This document shows positions 1 through 5,848 of a stretch of DNA of 6,748 nucleotides, piece after piece. A model generated the notes under the pieces. It had not been told where the DNA came from and ran no database searches. It saw only the letters and a list, made by a program, of their open reading frames with translations. Each line of letters starts with the position of its first letter. Within the stretch, counting starts at the first letter, position 1. The DNA is from Solirubrobacteraceae bacterium. Lineage in GTDB: Bacteria > Actinomycetota > Thermoleophilia > Solirubrobacterales > Solirubrobacteraceae. The stretch covers positions 1-6,748 of the forward strand of contig JASHQV010000022.1 in NCBI GenBank assembly GCA_030038955.1, in the 5' to 3' direction. The position numbers and the translations under genes are program-made.

Positions 1-256
1 CCTGACCGGTCACGCCGATGTTGCGCTTGACCTCCATCGCGTGCTCGACGACGTCGAGGCCGGCGACTCGCGCCCGTCCCGAGTCCGGACGGGCGAGCGT
101 CGTGAGGATCCGGACCGCGGTCGTCTTGCCTGCGCCGTTGGGCCCGAGCACGCCGAGCACGGAGCCAGCCGCGGCGTGGAGGCTGAGGCCGTCAAGCGCC
201 TGGGTGGTGCCGAAGCGCTTGCGCAGCTCCTCGGCCTCGATCATATTCGTCGTCAC
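1..256 (-). CDS. DrrA-type ABC exporter ATP-binding protein, N-terminal part (runs off window)
   Basis: This is the first 85 codons of an ATPase subunit of an ABC-2 type exporter, which hydrolyses ATP in the cytoplasm to drive export through a DrrB-type membrane partner that would lie outside the window. The Walker A motif GPNGAGKTT sits at residues 38-46. The Q-loop begins with IGVTGQ at residues 80-85, the wording typical of the daunorubicin-resistance DrrA family. The GTG start at 256 is chosen because AAGGAG (263-268) lies 6 bases upstream; the internal ATG at 244 would be 18 bases away. The gene diverges from the tetR gene across a shared operator region, so its expression is probably controlled by that regulator. 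The substrate cannot be told from this fragment. The family call is firm; the missing C-terminal part (signature motif, Walker B) could not be checked. Confidence 0.93.
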   Translation of the reverse strand, partial: MTTNMIEAEELRKRFGTTQALDGLSLHAAAGSVLGVLGPNGAGKTTAVRILTTLARPDSGRARVAGLDVVEHAMEVKRNIGVTGQ

Positions 257-262
257 ATCCAG

Positions 263-268
263 CTCCTT
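263..268 (-). promoter_or_regulatory. Ribosome binding site of the ABC ATPase gene
   Basis: The minus strand reads AAGGAG six bases before the GTG start at 256. This decides the start over the ATG at 244. The first operator-like repeat (266-285) touches this site, so a bound repressor would sit at the very beginning of the coding region. Confidence 0.8.
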
Positions 269-298
269 ACCGGTCAATACGTAAGTTCAAGATATATC

Positions 299-327
299 AA
301 GATACACACCGACTTACCGGTCGTCAA
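299..327 (-). promoter_or_regulatory. Probable promoter of the ABC ATPase gene
   Basis: On the minus strand, TTGACG (322-327) is followed after 17 bases by TATCTT (299-304), a good match to a housekeeping-sigma -35/-10 pair. Transcription would start near 292, giving a leader of about 35 bases before the GTG at 256. The -35 box is formed by the right arm of the operator at 311-330, so repressor binding there would directly block polymerase. This is inferred from sequence alone. Confidence 0.6.
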
Positions 328-357
328 GTCAGAAACTTACCGGCCGTCAAGTCAGCC
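312..357. repeat. Two tandem copies of a 23-bp unit containing the operator
   Basis: Units 312-334 and 335-357 match at 20 of 23 positions. The repeat includes the dyad plus the following TCAG, so a whole operator unit was probably duplicated in tandem rather than the dyads arising separately. Confidence 0.7.
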
Positions 358-373
358 CAGCGTAGACGATTAC

Positions 374-401
374 TTACCGGTCGTCAAGTAGGTGCTAGAA
401 T
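374..401 (+). promoter_or_regulatory. Probable promoter of tetR, giving a leaderless mRNA
   Basis: TAGAAT (396-401) is a strong -10 candidate, with TTACCG (374-379) as a weaker -35 at a 16-base spacing. Only eight bases separate the -10 box from the ATG at 410, so transcription should begin at or within a base or two of that codon. The operator at 371-390 covers the -35 box and most of the spacer. Confidence 0.6.
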
Positions 402-409
402 CTCGGCTC

Positions 410-1051
410 ATGGCGATCACGTCAGATACGGGCACGCCGGCGACCTCTGCGCATGAGCCTGGACCGGCGTCGCACGCGCCGGCCTCCACGCGTGAGCGGA
501 TCCTCGACATCGCGCTGGAGCTGTTCACCGAGCGCGGCTACGACAAGACCTCCGTCCGGGACATCGCGGAGCTACTCGGCACGACCAAGGCGGCGCTCTA
601 CTACTACTTCAAGAGCAAGGCCGACATCCTGCTGGAGCTGCACCTGCAGCTGCACGAGCTCGGCGCGCGCCTGCTCGACGAGCTCGAAGCGCTGCCCGAC
701 GGTCCCGCTCGCGCCGCCGCCTGGCCGGCGCTGCTCGACGAGTTCATCACCACGGTCGACGAGCACCGCGAGCTCGTCCAGCTACATCAGCGAAACCGCA
801 CCGCGTTCGAGGGTCTCGACGACTCCGAGCGCCACCACGCCCTCAACGACGAGATCGAGCGCAAGGCCCGGCAGCTGCTGGGTAGCCGCGACATCCCGGC
901 GTCGGTGCGGGTGCGGATGGCGTGCTCGGTCGGGGCCGTGATGAGCGGACTGCTGACTGACGGGTTCGTCGACGACGTTCCCCACGGGCAGCGCATCAAG
1001 CTGGTCCGCGACGCCGTCGCCGCTATGTTCCGCGAGCCGCCGGCTGCATAG
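410..1051 (+). CDS. TetR/AcrR-family transcriptional regulator
   Basis: This 213-residue protein is of normal length for the family and should act as a cytoplasmic dimeric DNA-binding repressor released by a small ligand. After a disordered tail of about 25 residues rich in Ala, Pro and Thr, the DNA-binding domain spans about residues 27-73. It includes ALELFTERGYDKTSVRDIA, then LGTTKAALYYYFKSKADIL, the classic helix-turn-helix and following helix. The rest is the ligand-binding and dimer domain. The GTG at 392 would extend the frame by six codons but lies upstream of the probable -10 box (396-401), so the ATG at 410 is preferred. No Shine-Dalgarno sequence precedes it. The gene is divergent from a DrrA-type exporter across a row of dyads, implying that it represses that exporter and itself. 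A damaged second copy of part of this gene lies at 1659-1810. The ligand is unknown. Confidence 0.93.
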   Translation: MAITSDTGTPATSAHEPGPASHAPASTRERILDIALELFTERGYDKTSVRDIAELLGTTKAALYYYFKSKADILLELHLQLHELGARLLDELEALPDGPARAAAWPALLDEFITTVDEHRELVQLHQRNRTAFEGLDDSERHHALNDEIERKARQLLGSRDIPASVRVRMACSVGAVMSGLLTDGFVDDVPHGQRIKLVRDAVAAMFREPPAA

Positions 1052-1144
1052 CACAGCCGCGCGACAGTCTGCGCGTACGGCGAGGTCGGGATCAACTGCT
1101 GTCGGACAAGGAGCTCACCGGCTTCGCCACTGATCAGAGGGCGC

Positions 1145-1150
1145 TACCGT
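1145..1150 (+). promoter_or_regulatory. Possible -10 box of the antitoxin gene (leaderless)
   Basis: TACCGT fits the TAnnnT pattern and stands eight bases before the ATG at 1159, the same spacing as TAGAAT before tetR. No Shine-Dalgarno sequence is close to this ATG; the AAGGAG at 1108-1113 is about 45 bases upstream, too far. No convincing -35 box is present, so this is tentative. Confidence 0.3.
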
Positions 1151-1158
1151 TCACCGCG

Positions 1159-1398
1159 ATGACCGCCAAGGAGAAGCTGCGCAGGCGCGTCGAAACGCTG
1201 ACCGAGGAGCAAGCCGCGGAAGCGTTGCGGGTCTTGGATCTACGCGTCGAGGATCCGGTGCTCGCCGCGTTCGACAGCGCCCCCGAGGACGACGAGCCGT
1301 GGACCCAGGAAGACGAGGCTGCGGCTGAGGAAAGCCGTGCCGAGTATCGCCGCGGGGAAGGTGTCCGGCTCGACGAGATTCGTCACGAGTTCAGTTGA
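1159..1398 (+). CDS. Antitoxin of a RelBE/ParDE-like toxin-antitoxin pair
   Basis: This 79-residue, strongly acidic protein begins with a predicted helical region (TAKEKLRRRVETLTEEQAA, residues 2-20). It ends in an acidic stretch with DDEPWTQEDEAAAEESRAEY (residues 44-63), then RRGEGVRLDEIRHEF. The C-terminal EEDxAAxEExRAExxRGEGVxLDE-like pattern is common in small antitoxins that pair with RelE/ParE toxins, where this tail wraps around and blocks the toxin. Its TGA stop overlaps the TTG start of the toxin reading frame by two bases (TTGA), the coupling expected of such pairs. Because the toxin frame is broken, the antitoxin may now be an orphan. The family call rests on pattern and position; the exact antitoxin class is not certain. 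Confidence 0.78.
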   Translation: MTAKEKLRRRVETLTEEQAAEALRVLDLRVEDPVLAAFDSAPEDDEPWTQEDEAAAEESRAEYRRGEGVRLDEIRHEFS

Positions 1399-1658
1399 AC
1401 GACGGCTGGGTCGTCATCCTGACGCCGTCGGCGCGGCGTGATGTCCGCCGGCTGGACCGCTAGGTCAAGCAGCGCGTCGAGGAAGCGCTCGACCGGCTCG
1501 CTGCCAATCCCGTGGCGGCGGAGCTGCGCAAGCTCACCGGCCGGCCGGAATACAGACTTCGAGTCGGTGACTGGCGGGTACTGCTCGAGCTCGACCACAC
1601 CGAGCGAGCGATCGTCGTCCATCACGTGCTCCCCCGCGGCCGCGCCTACCGCGACTGA
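1395..1658 (+). pseudogene. RelE/ParE-family toxin gene interrupted by an amber codon
   Basis: Read from the TTG at 1395, this frame encodes 87 codons, a normal length for a RelE-type ribosome-dependent mRNA endonuclease or a ParE-type gyrase poison. Codon 23 is TAG (1461-1463). Before it comes ILTPSARRDVRRLDR, the usual first strand and helix. After it come VKQRVEEALDRLAANP, ELRKLTGRPEYRLRVGDWRV and LLELDHTERAIVVHHVLPRG, followed by RAYRD. This is the family's complete core, in one frame on both sides of the stop. A single CAG-to-TAG change would explain it, giving Gln in LDRQVKQ. No other indel is visible, so the loss is recent, or it is a sequencing error, or the codon is read through. If the stop is real the toxin is inactive: the leading peptide is only 22 residues and the rest lacks an obvious start. 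Confidence 0.85.
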
Positions 1659-1810
1659 CCGACATCCTGCTGGAGCTGCAACTGTAGCTGCACGGGCTCG
1701 GCGCTCGCCTGCTCGACGAGCTCGAGGCGCTGCCCGACAGCGGGTCGAGCTCGTCCGCGACGCCGTCGCCGCTATGTTCCGGTAGTCATCGGCTCCGTAT
1801 CGCAACCACG
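1659..1810 (+). pseudogene. Decayed, internally deleted partial copy of the upstream tetR
   Basis: Positions 1659-1738 match tetR 621-700 at 75 of 80 bases, covering the end of the DNA-binding domain and the next helix. Positions 1739-1781 match tetR 990-1032 at 39 of 43 bases, covering the LVRDAVAAMF C-terminal helix. The 289 bases between are missing. Weaker ungapped similarity (18 of 29) continues from 1782 to 1810, against the tetR tail and the bases after its stop. The copy has an in-frame TAG at 1684-1686, and the deletion shifts the frame. Homology begins on the base directly after the toxin stop codon and does not extend left of it. It has no start and no DNA-recognition helix, so it cannot make a regulator. 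The bases were compared by eye. Confidence 0.88.
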
Positions 1811-1823
1811 TAACAAGAACCTC

Positions 1824-3353
1824 GTGCTGGCGGCGATGGTGTTCGCCGTCGCGATGACGTTCATCGACCAGACGATCGTCGCGATCGCGATCCCGCACAT
1901 CCAGCGAGAGCTGTCGCTCCCCGGTACGGGCTCGCAGTGGGTGATCAACGGCTACCTGCTGTCGCTGTCGGCGCTGTTCGCGTTCGGCGGGCGGCTCGGC
2001 GACGTGTTCGGTCGCCGCAGGATGGTCGTGCTCGGCGTGATCGGCTTCGCCGTTGCCTCGGGGCTGTGCGGGCTGACGCCGAAGGGGAGCATCGCGGAGA
2101 CCTGGATGATCGTCTTCCGCGTCCTCCAGGGAGCGGCGGCGGCGCTGATGTTCCCCGCCTCCGTGGCGATCGTCGTCGCCTCCTATCCGCGGCGCGAGCG
2201 CGGCCGTGCGATGGCGATCTTCTTCGGCATCTCGGGCGGGCTCACGGCGATCGGGCCGATCGCCGGCGGCTTCCTCACGCAGTGGACGTGGCGGGCGATC
2301 TTCTGGATCAACATCCCGGTGGCGATCATCGCGCTCGTGTTGATCTGGCTGTCGCGTCCTGACGACGAGCGACGGCCGGCGAAGATCGACTACCGCGGCA
2401 CCGTGCTGATCAGCGGCGCGATGGGGCTGATCGTGCTCGGCCTGCAGCAGTCGACGACGTGGGGCTGGGGAAGCGTCGCGACGTGGGCGTCGATCATCGT
2501 CGGCGTCGGGCTCGGCGTCGCCTTCCTCGCCTGGGAGCGTCGCACGCCGGAGCCGCTGCTACGACTCGCGATCTTCGCCGACCGAGGGTTCGCCGTCGAC
2601 ACGGCGGCGCTGGCGCTGATGTCGATCGTGTTCGTGCCGTTCTTCTTCTTCGCCTCGCTGTACGCGCAGATCGCGCTCGGCGAATCGTCCTCGAACGCGG
2701 GCGAGTACCTGCTGTACTGGTTCATCGGGTTCGTCGTCGCCGCCCAGATCGGCGGCCGGATGCTCGACCGGGGCGGCGTCAGAAAGCCGCTCGTGCTCGG
2801 CGCGGCGCTCGCCGCGGTCGGCTTCTACCTGCTCGCGGGACAGCTGCTGCACCTGTCGCTGGGCGACCAGACGCTGAACATCATCTTCGCCGGCGTCGGG
2901 CTCGGGATGATGCTCGGCCCGGCCAGCACCGACGCGGTCAACCGGGCGCCGAGCGGAACCTACAGCGAGGTCACCGGCATCACCCAGACCGCACGCAACT
3001 TCGGAGCCAGTCTCGGGCTGGCGATTCTCGGGTCGATCCTGATCCGCCGCACCGACCACACCGTCACCCCGGTGCTCACCCGCGCGGGCGTGCCACCGCG
3101 GGTCGCCCACTCCGTCGCCTCCGCGCTCGGATCGGGCGCGCCGACGAGCGGCTCGAGCTTCCACGCTCCACACCAGCTCGTGCACCAGGTGCAGCTGGCG
3201 TTCGCGCACTCGACCCAGACCGTGTTCTACGTGATGGCCAGCGTGTTCGTCGCGACCTTCGTGGTCGTGCTGCGCGGGGTCCCGCGCGCCCAGCCCGAGC
3301 GAGAGGTCGTCGAGGAGCCGGTGCCTGCGCCGGCGACCAACGCGTCAGATTGA
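1824..3353 (+). CDS. DHA2-type MFS multidrug exporter (EmrB/QacA-like, 14 TM helices)
   Basis: This 509-residue inner-membrane protein should export drugs or other hydrophobic compounds by proton antiport. Family marks include IDQTIVAIAIP in the first helix (residues 14-24) and motif A GGRLGDVFGRRRM (55-67). Motif C-like GISGGLTAIGPIAGGF (135-150) and WRAIFWINIP (156-165) follow, and SEVTGITQTARNFGASLG is at 381-398. The length and about 14 hydrophobic segments fit DHA2. The last 25 residues form a polar, Pro- and Glu-rich cytoplasmic tail. The start is uncertain: GTG 1824 is the first usable codon and ATG 1836 the next, and neither has a good ribosome binding site. The codons just upstream (PRNKNL) read like a normal MFS N-terminus, so the original start may have been lost. 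A tetR relic ends just before the gene. No promoter of its own was found, so it may depend on read-through. Substrate unknown. Confidence 0.93.
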   Translation: MLAAMVFAVAMTFIDQTIVAIAIPHIQRELSLPGTGSQWVINGYLLSLSALFAFGGRLGDVFGRRRMVVLGVIGFAVASGLCGLTPKGSIAETWMIVFRVLQGAAAALMFPASVAIVVASYPRRERGRAMAIFFGISGGLTAIGPIAGGFLTQWTWRAIFWINIPVAIIALVLIWLSRPDDERRPAKIDYRGTVLISGAMGLIVLGLQQSTTWGWGSVATWASIIVGVGLGVAFLAWERRTPEPLLRLAIFADRGFAVDTAALALMSIVFVPFFFFASLYAQIALGESSSNAGEYLLYWFIGFVVAAQIGGRMLDRGGVRKPLVLGAALAAVGFYLLAGQLLHLSLGDQTLNIIFAGVGLGMMLGPASTDAVNRAPSGTYSEVTGITQTARNFGASLGLAILGSILIRRTDHTVTPVLTRAGVPPRVAHSVASALGSGAPTSGSSFHAPHQLVHQVQLAFAHSTQTVFYVMASVFVATFVVVLRGVPRAQPEREVVEEPVPAPATNASD

Positions 3354-3441
3354 GCTGAGACGCCGCTGGCGGGGCGCAGCTGATCGGCCGGGAAGGCGAG
3401 CACGAGAAGCGCGCGTCTGGGCCCATGGAACGGCGACTGGC

Positions 3442-3447
3442 TAGAGT
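3442..3447 (+). promoter_or_regulatory. Probable -10 box of the KimA-like transporter gene (leaderless)
   Basis: CTAGAGT holds the -10 candidate TAGAGT, six bases before the GTG at 3454, closely resembling CTAGAAT before tetR. There is no Shine-Dalgarno sequence ahead of this GTG. No clear -35 box is visible. Confidence 0.45.
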
Positions 3448-3453
3448 TCGGCC

Positions 3454-5388
3454 GTGCCCGGAGACCCTGCTCCCACCGGGGCCTGGAGCCGCACCTGGCG
3501 GCTCCTGATCGGGTCACCGCTGTCGTTCCGGCGTCTCTCGAAGGAGCAGATCACGCCGGTGGAAGGGCTGTCGGCGCTGTCGCTCGACGCGCTCACCTCG
3601 GTCGCGTACGGCCCCGAAGCGATCATCGTGGTGCTGGCCGCGGCAGGAGCCGGCGCGCTCCACCTCGTGCTGCCGCTGACGGTGGCGATCGTCATGCTGC
3701 TGGCGATCCTGGTGTTCTCCTACCGCCAGGTGATCGACGCCTATCCAGGCGGCGGCGGCGCCTACGCGGTGTCGAGGGCGAATCTGGGAGCCGGCGCGAG
3801 CCGCCTGGCGGCAGCCGCGCTGATCGTCGACTACACGCTGACGGTGGCCGTCTCGATCGCAGCGGGAGTCGGCGCCCTCGTCTCGGCGTTCCCGGCCCTG
3901 GACCCGGCGACCGTGCCGATCTGCCTCGGGATTCTCGCGCTGGTCACGATCATGAACCTGCGGGGGCTGGGCGAGACCGCCAGAGCGTTTCTGCTGCCGA
4001 CGATGTTGTTCATCGTCGGCATCCTCGCGATCATCGCGATCGGGCTGATCCACCCGCTCGGCCTGCACACCCGACAGCCGGGGCATTCACTGTTACCCAC
4101 GCACTACCTGAAGACCGTCGGCGTGCTGCTGATCCTGAAGGCATTCTCGGCCGGCTGCAGCGCTCTCACCGGCGTCGAGGCGATCGCCAACGGCGTACCG
4201 CTGTTCAAGCAGCCCCGCGTCACGCGAGCCAAGCGCACCGAGTTGCTGCTCGGCTTGATCCTCGGGGTGATGTTGCTTGGCCTCGCCGTGCTGGCACATC
4301 GCTGGCACATCGGGCCACGTTCCGATCAGACGGTGCTCAGCCAGATCACCGCGTTGTCCGTCGGGCGCACGTGGGCCTACTACGTCGTCTCAGTGACCGT
4401 AACCGTCGTGCTCGCGCTCGCTGCCAACACCTCGTTCGGAGGGCTTCCGGTACTCGCCAGCCTCCTCGCCAGAGACAACTACCTTCCCCATCTCTTCTCG
4501 CTGCGCGGTGATCGGCAGGTGTTTGCCAACGGCATCTGGGCCTTGGCGATCATGTCAGGTGCCCTGCTGGTCGCGGTGGGCGGCAACACCAACACCCTGA
4601 TTCCGCTGTTCGCGATCGGGGTGTTCACCGGCTTCACCCTGTCGCAGATCGGCTTGGTCGTGCACTGGCGCAGCGGCAGGCCACCGCGATGGCGTTACCG
4701 AGCCTCCGTCAACGGGCTCGGAGCGGTGGTGACCGCGATCGCCACCGTGATCTTCCTGCTGACCAAGTTCACCGAAGGCGCATGGGTCGTGGTGCTGGCG
4801 GTACCGCTGTTCATGTACCTGTTCACGCGGATCCATCGTTACTACGAGCAGGCCGGCAGGGCGCTGGGAATCGGGACGATCCCACCGCCGCCGAGCGGCA
4901 GGCACTCGCTGGTCGTAGTCCCGATCGTGTCTGTGTCATCGCTGACCAGCTACGCCCTCAGCGAGGCGCTGTCGCTGTCCGACGAGATCATCGCGATCCA
5001 CGTCGCGCTCGAATACTCGGAGGAAGCCGAGCCGCACCTCGATGCGCTGCAGCGGCGGTGGCAGGAATGGCACCCGGGGGTGCCGCTGCAGATCCTGCGC
5101 ACCGAGTACGCCTCGGTCGTCTCACCGATAGTGCAATACATAGACGAGCTCTGCCGGACCCGGGATCAACAGGTCGTCGTCCTGATCCCGGTCGCGATCC
5201 CCGAGAAGCTGCGCTACATCCTCCTGCACAACCACATGGATCTGGTGCTGAGCAACGCGCTGAACAGCAAGCCCGGCGTGGTCGTGGCGAGGGTTGGCAT
5301 GCGCTTCGACGCCGCCGGCAAGACGGGCGCAGGTCAGTCGCGCGATGCGGAGGACGCGCGGCGTCGTCGCGAGCGGCCAGCAAGCTGA
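3454..5388 (+). CDS. APC-superfamily potassium transporter, KimA-like
   Basis: This 644-residue membrane protein has a core of about 12 helices (residues about 35-460) and a soluble C-terminal domain (about 482-618). Residues resembling the potassium site of Bacillus KimA are kept: Asp45 and Tyr52 in LDALTSVAYG, seven apart as in KimA, and the adjacent pair Asp126-Tyr127 in LIVDYTLTVAVS. PGGGGAY (98-104) and LTGVEAIANGVPLFKQP (239-255) are further family marks. The C-terminal part (VVVPIVSVSSLTSYALSEAL, then EIIAIHVALE) resembles the cytoplasmic domain that in KimA binds c-di-AMP. The likely role is proton-coupled K+ uptake. Amino-acid transport cannot be excluded without an alignment. The GTG start at 3454 is supported by the -10 box six bases upstream. 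The gap after the MFS gene is only 100 bases and shows no ydaO-type riboswitch. The oxidoreductase gene follows 13 bases downstream. The tail after residue 620 is charged and probably disordered. Confidence 0.85.
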   Translation: MPGDPAPTGAWSRTWRLLIGSPLSFRRLSKEQITPVEGLSALSLDALTSVAYGPEAIIVVLAAAGAGALHLVLPLTVAIVMLLAILVFSYRQVIDAYPGGGGAYAVSRANLGAGASRLAAAALIVDYTLTVAVSIAAGVGALVSAFPALDPATVPICLGILALVTIMNLRGLGETARAFLLPTMLFIVGILAIIAIGLIHPLGLHTRQPGHSLLPTHYLKTVGVLLILKAFSAGCSALTGVEAIANGVPLFKQPRVTRAKRTELLLGLILGVMLLGLAVLAHRWHIGPRSDQTVLSQITALSVGRTWAYYVVSVTVTVVLALAANTSFGGLPVLASLLARDNYLPHLFSLRGDRQVFANGIWALAIMSGALLVAVGGNTNTLIPLFAIGVFTGFTLSQIGLVVHWRSGRPPRWRYRASVNGLGAVVTAIATVIFLLTKFTEGAWVVVLAVPLFMYLFTRIHRYYEQAGRALGIGTIPPPPSGRHSLVVVPIVSVSSLTSYALSEALSLSDEIIAIHVALEYSEEAEPHLDALQRRWQEWHPGVPLQILRTEYASVVSPIVQYIDELCRTRDQQVVVLIPVAIPEKLRYILLHNHMDLVLSNALNSKPGVVVARVGMRFDAAGKTGAGQSRDAEDARRRRERPAS

Positions 5389-5389
5389 C

Positions 5390-5393
5390 GGAG
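5390..5393 (+). promoter_or_regulatory. Ribosome binding site of the DDN-type oxidoreductase gene
   Basis: GGAG begins two bases after the transporter stop codon and lies eight bases before the GTG at 5402. It favours that start over the ATG at 5345, which would sit inside the transporter gene. Confidence 0.6.
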
Positions 5394-5401
5394 CCGTTGT
5401 C

Positions 5402-5848
5402 GTGGGACAGCACTACCAGCCTCCCGGATGGCTCACCACCAAGGTCTTCAATCGCGTCGTCGCCGCGCTGACCCGCCTGGGCGTGAGCGTGTACGGCTCT
5501 CGCGTACTGGAGGTCAAGGGCCGCAAGTCCGGTCAATGGCGACGCACTCCGGTCAACCTGCTGCGTTACGAGGGCGCCGAATACCTGGTCGCCCCCCGCG
5601 GTCATACGCAGTGGGTCAAGAACCTCCGCGCCAGCGGACAAGGCAGGCTGCGCATCGGCAGCCGAGCACAGCCATTCACCGCCGTTGAGCTCGCGGACGA
5701 CGAGAAGCCGCCGGTGCTCCGCGCGTACCTGCAGAAGTGGAAGCTCGAGGTGGGAGCGTTGTTTGGCGGCGCCGGACCGGACGCTCCCGATCATGAGCTC
5801 CGGCGGATCGCACCTGATCACCCGATCTTCCGCGTGACCGCGAGCTGA
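5402..5848 (+). CDS. DDN-type deazaflavin (F420)-dependent nitroreductase-family protein
   Basis: This 148-residue protein is of normal length for the F420H2-dependent quinone/nitro-reductase family (DUF385, relatives of mycobacterial Ddn). These are split-barrel enzymes that use reduced F420 to reduce quinones or nitro compounds. The core is VLEVKGRKSGQWRRTPVNLL (residues 35-54), where GRKSG plus R-x-x-P is the family mark. YLVAPRGHTQ (61-70) and WVKNLRASGQGRLRIG (71-86) follow, equivalent to the W-x-x-NLR segment. The C-terminal region ends in HPIFRV. The GTG at 5402 is preferred because of GGAG eight bases upstream and because longer versions add a basic, low-complexity extension read out of frame from the transporter tail. 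The 13-base gap suggests co-transcription with the transporter, though no functional link is obvious. The exact substrate is unknown, and cofactor use is inferred from the family. Confidence 0.87.
   Translation: MGQHYQPPGWLTTKVFNRVVAALTRLGVSVYGSRVLEVKGRKSGQWRRTPVNLLRYEGAEYLVAPRGHTQWVKNLRASGQGRLRIGSRAQPFTAVELADDEKPPVLRAYLQKWKLEVGALFGGAGPDAPDHELRRIAPDHPIFRVTAS

Larger units (their letters stand above)
266..390. promoter_or_regulatory. Array of four TetR-type operator repeats between divergent genes
   Basis: Three near-identical 18-bp dyads, ACTTACCGGYCGTCAAGT, lie at 312-329, 335-352 and 372-389. The outer arms ACTT/AAGT and the inner CG/CG pairs are palindromic. A fourth, divergent site at 266-285 keeps the left half CTTACCGGTC and ends in GTAAG. 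The 312 and 335 sites are 23 bp apart centre to centre, about two helical turns; the 372 site is 37 bp further on. The 312 site contains the -35 box of the ABC ATPase promoter, and the 372 site covers the -35 box and spacer of the tetR promoter. The layout fits autoregulation plus control of the divergent exporter by the adjacent TetR protein. Dyad length and placement are typical of TetR operators; binding by this particular regulator is inference. Confidence 0.75.

Noticed and set aside
287..304. TCAAGATA direct repeat in the AT-rich part of the operator region
   Set aside because: Short, and one copy contains the -10 box of the ABC ATPase promoter; likely just AT-rich promoter sequence.
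1093..1158. Possible N-terminal extension of the antitoxin
   Set aside because: The frame is open and reads plausibly (LLSDKELTGFATDQRAL), but there is no ATG, GTG or TTG start codon in it, and the ATG at 1159 gives a normal antitoxin N-terminus.
1383..1898. Minus-strand frame of 171 codons opposite the toxin and tetR relic
   Set aside because: Shadow frame. It was useful only because its RNIAATASRTS stretch recurs opposite the tetR end, which revealed the duplication.
2459..3358. Plus-strand frame of 299 codons inside the MFS gene
   Set aside because: Extremely Arg-rich shadow frame within a well-supported membrane transporter.
3358..3384. Possible terminator hairpin after the MFS gene
   Set aside because: CGCCGCTGGCG gives only a 4-bp stem and no T-tract follows, which is not convincing.
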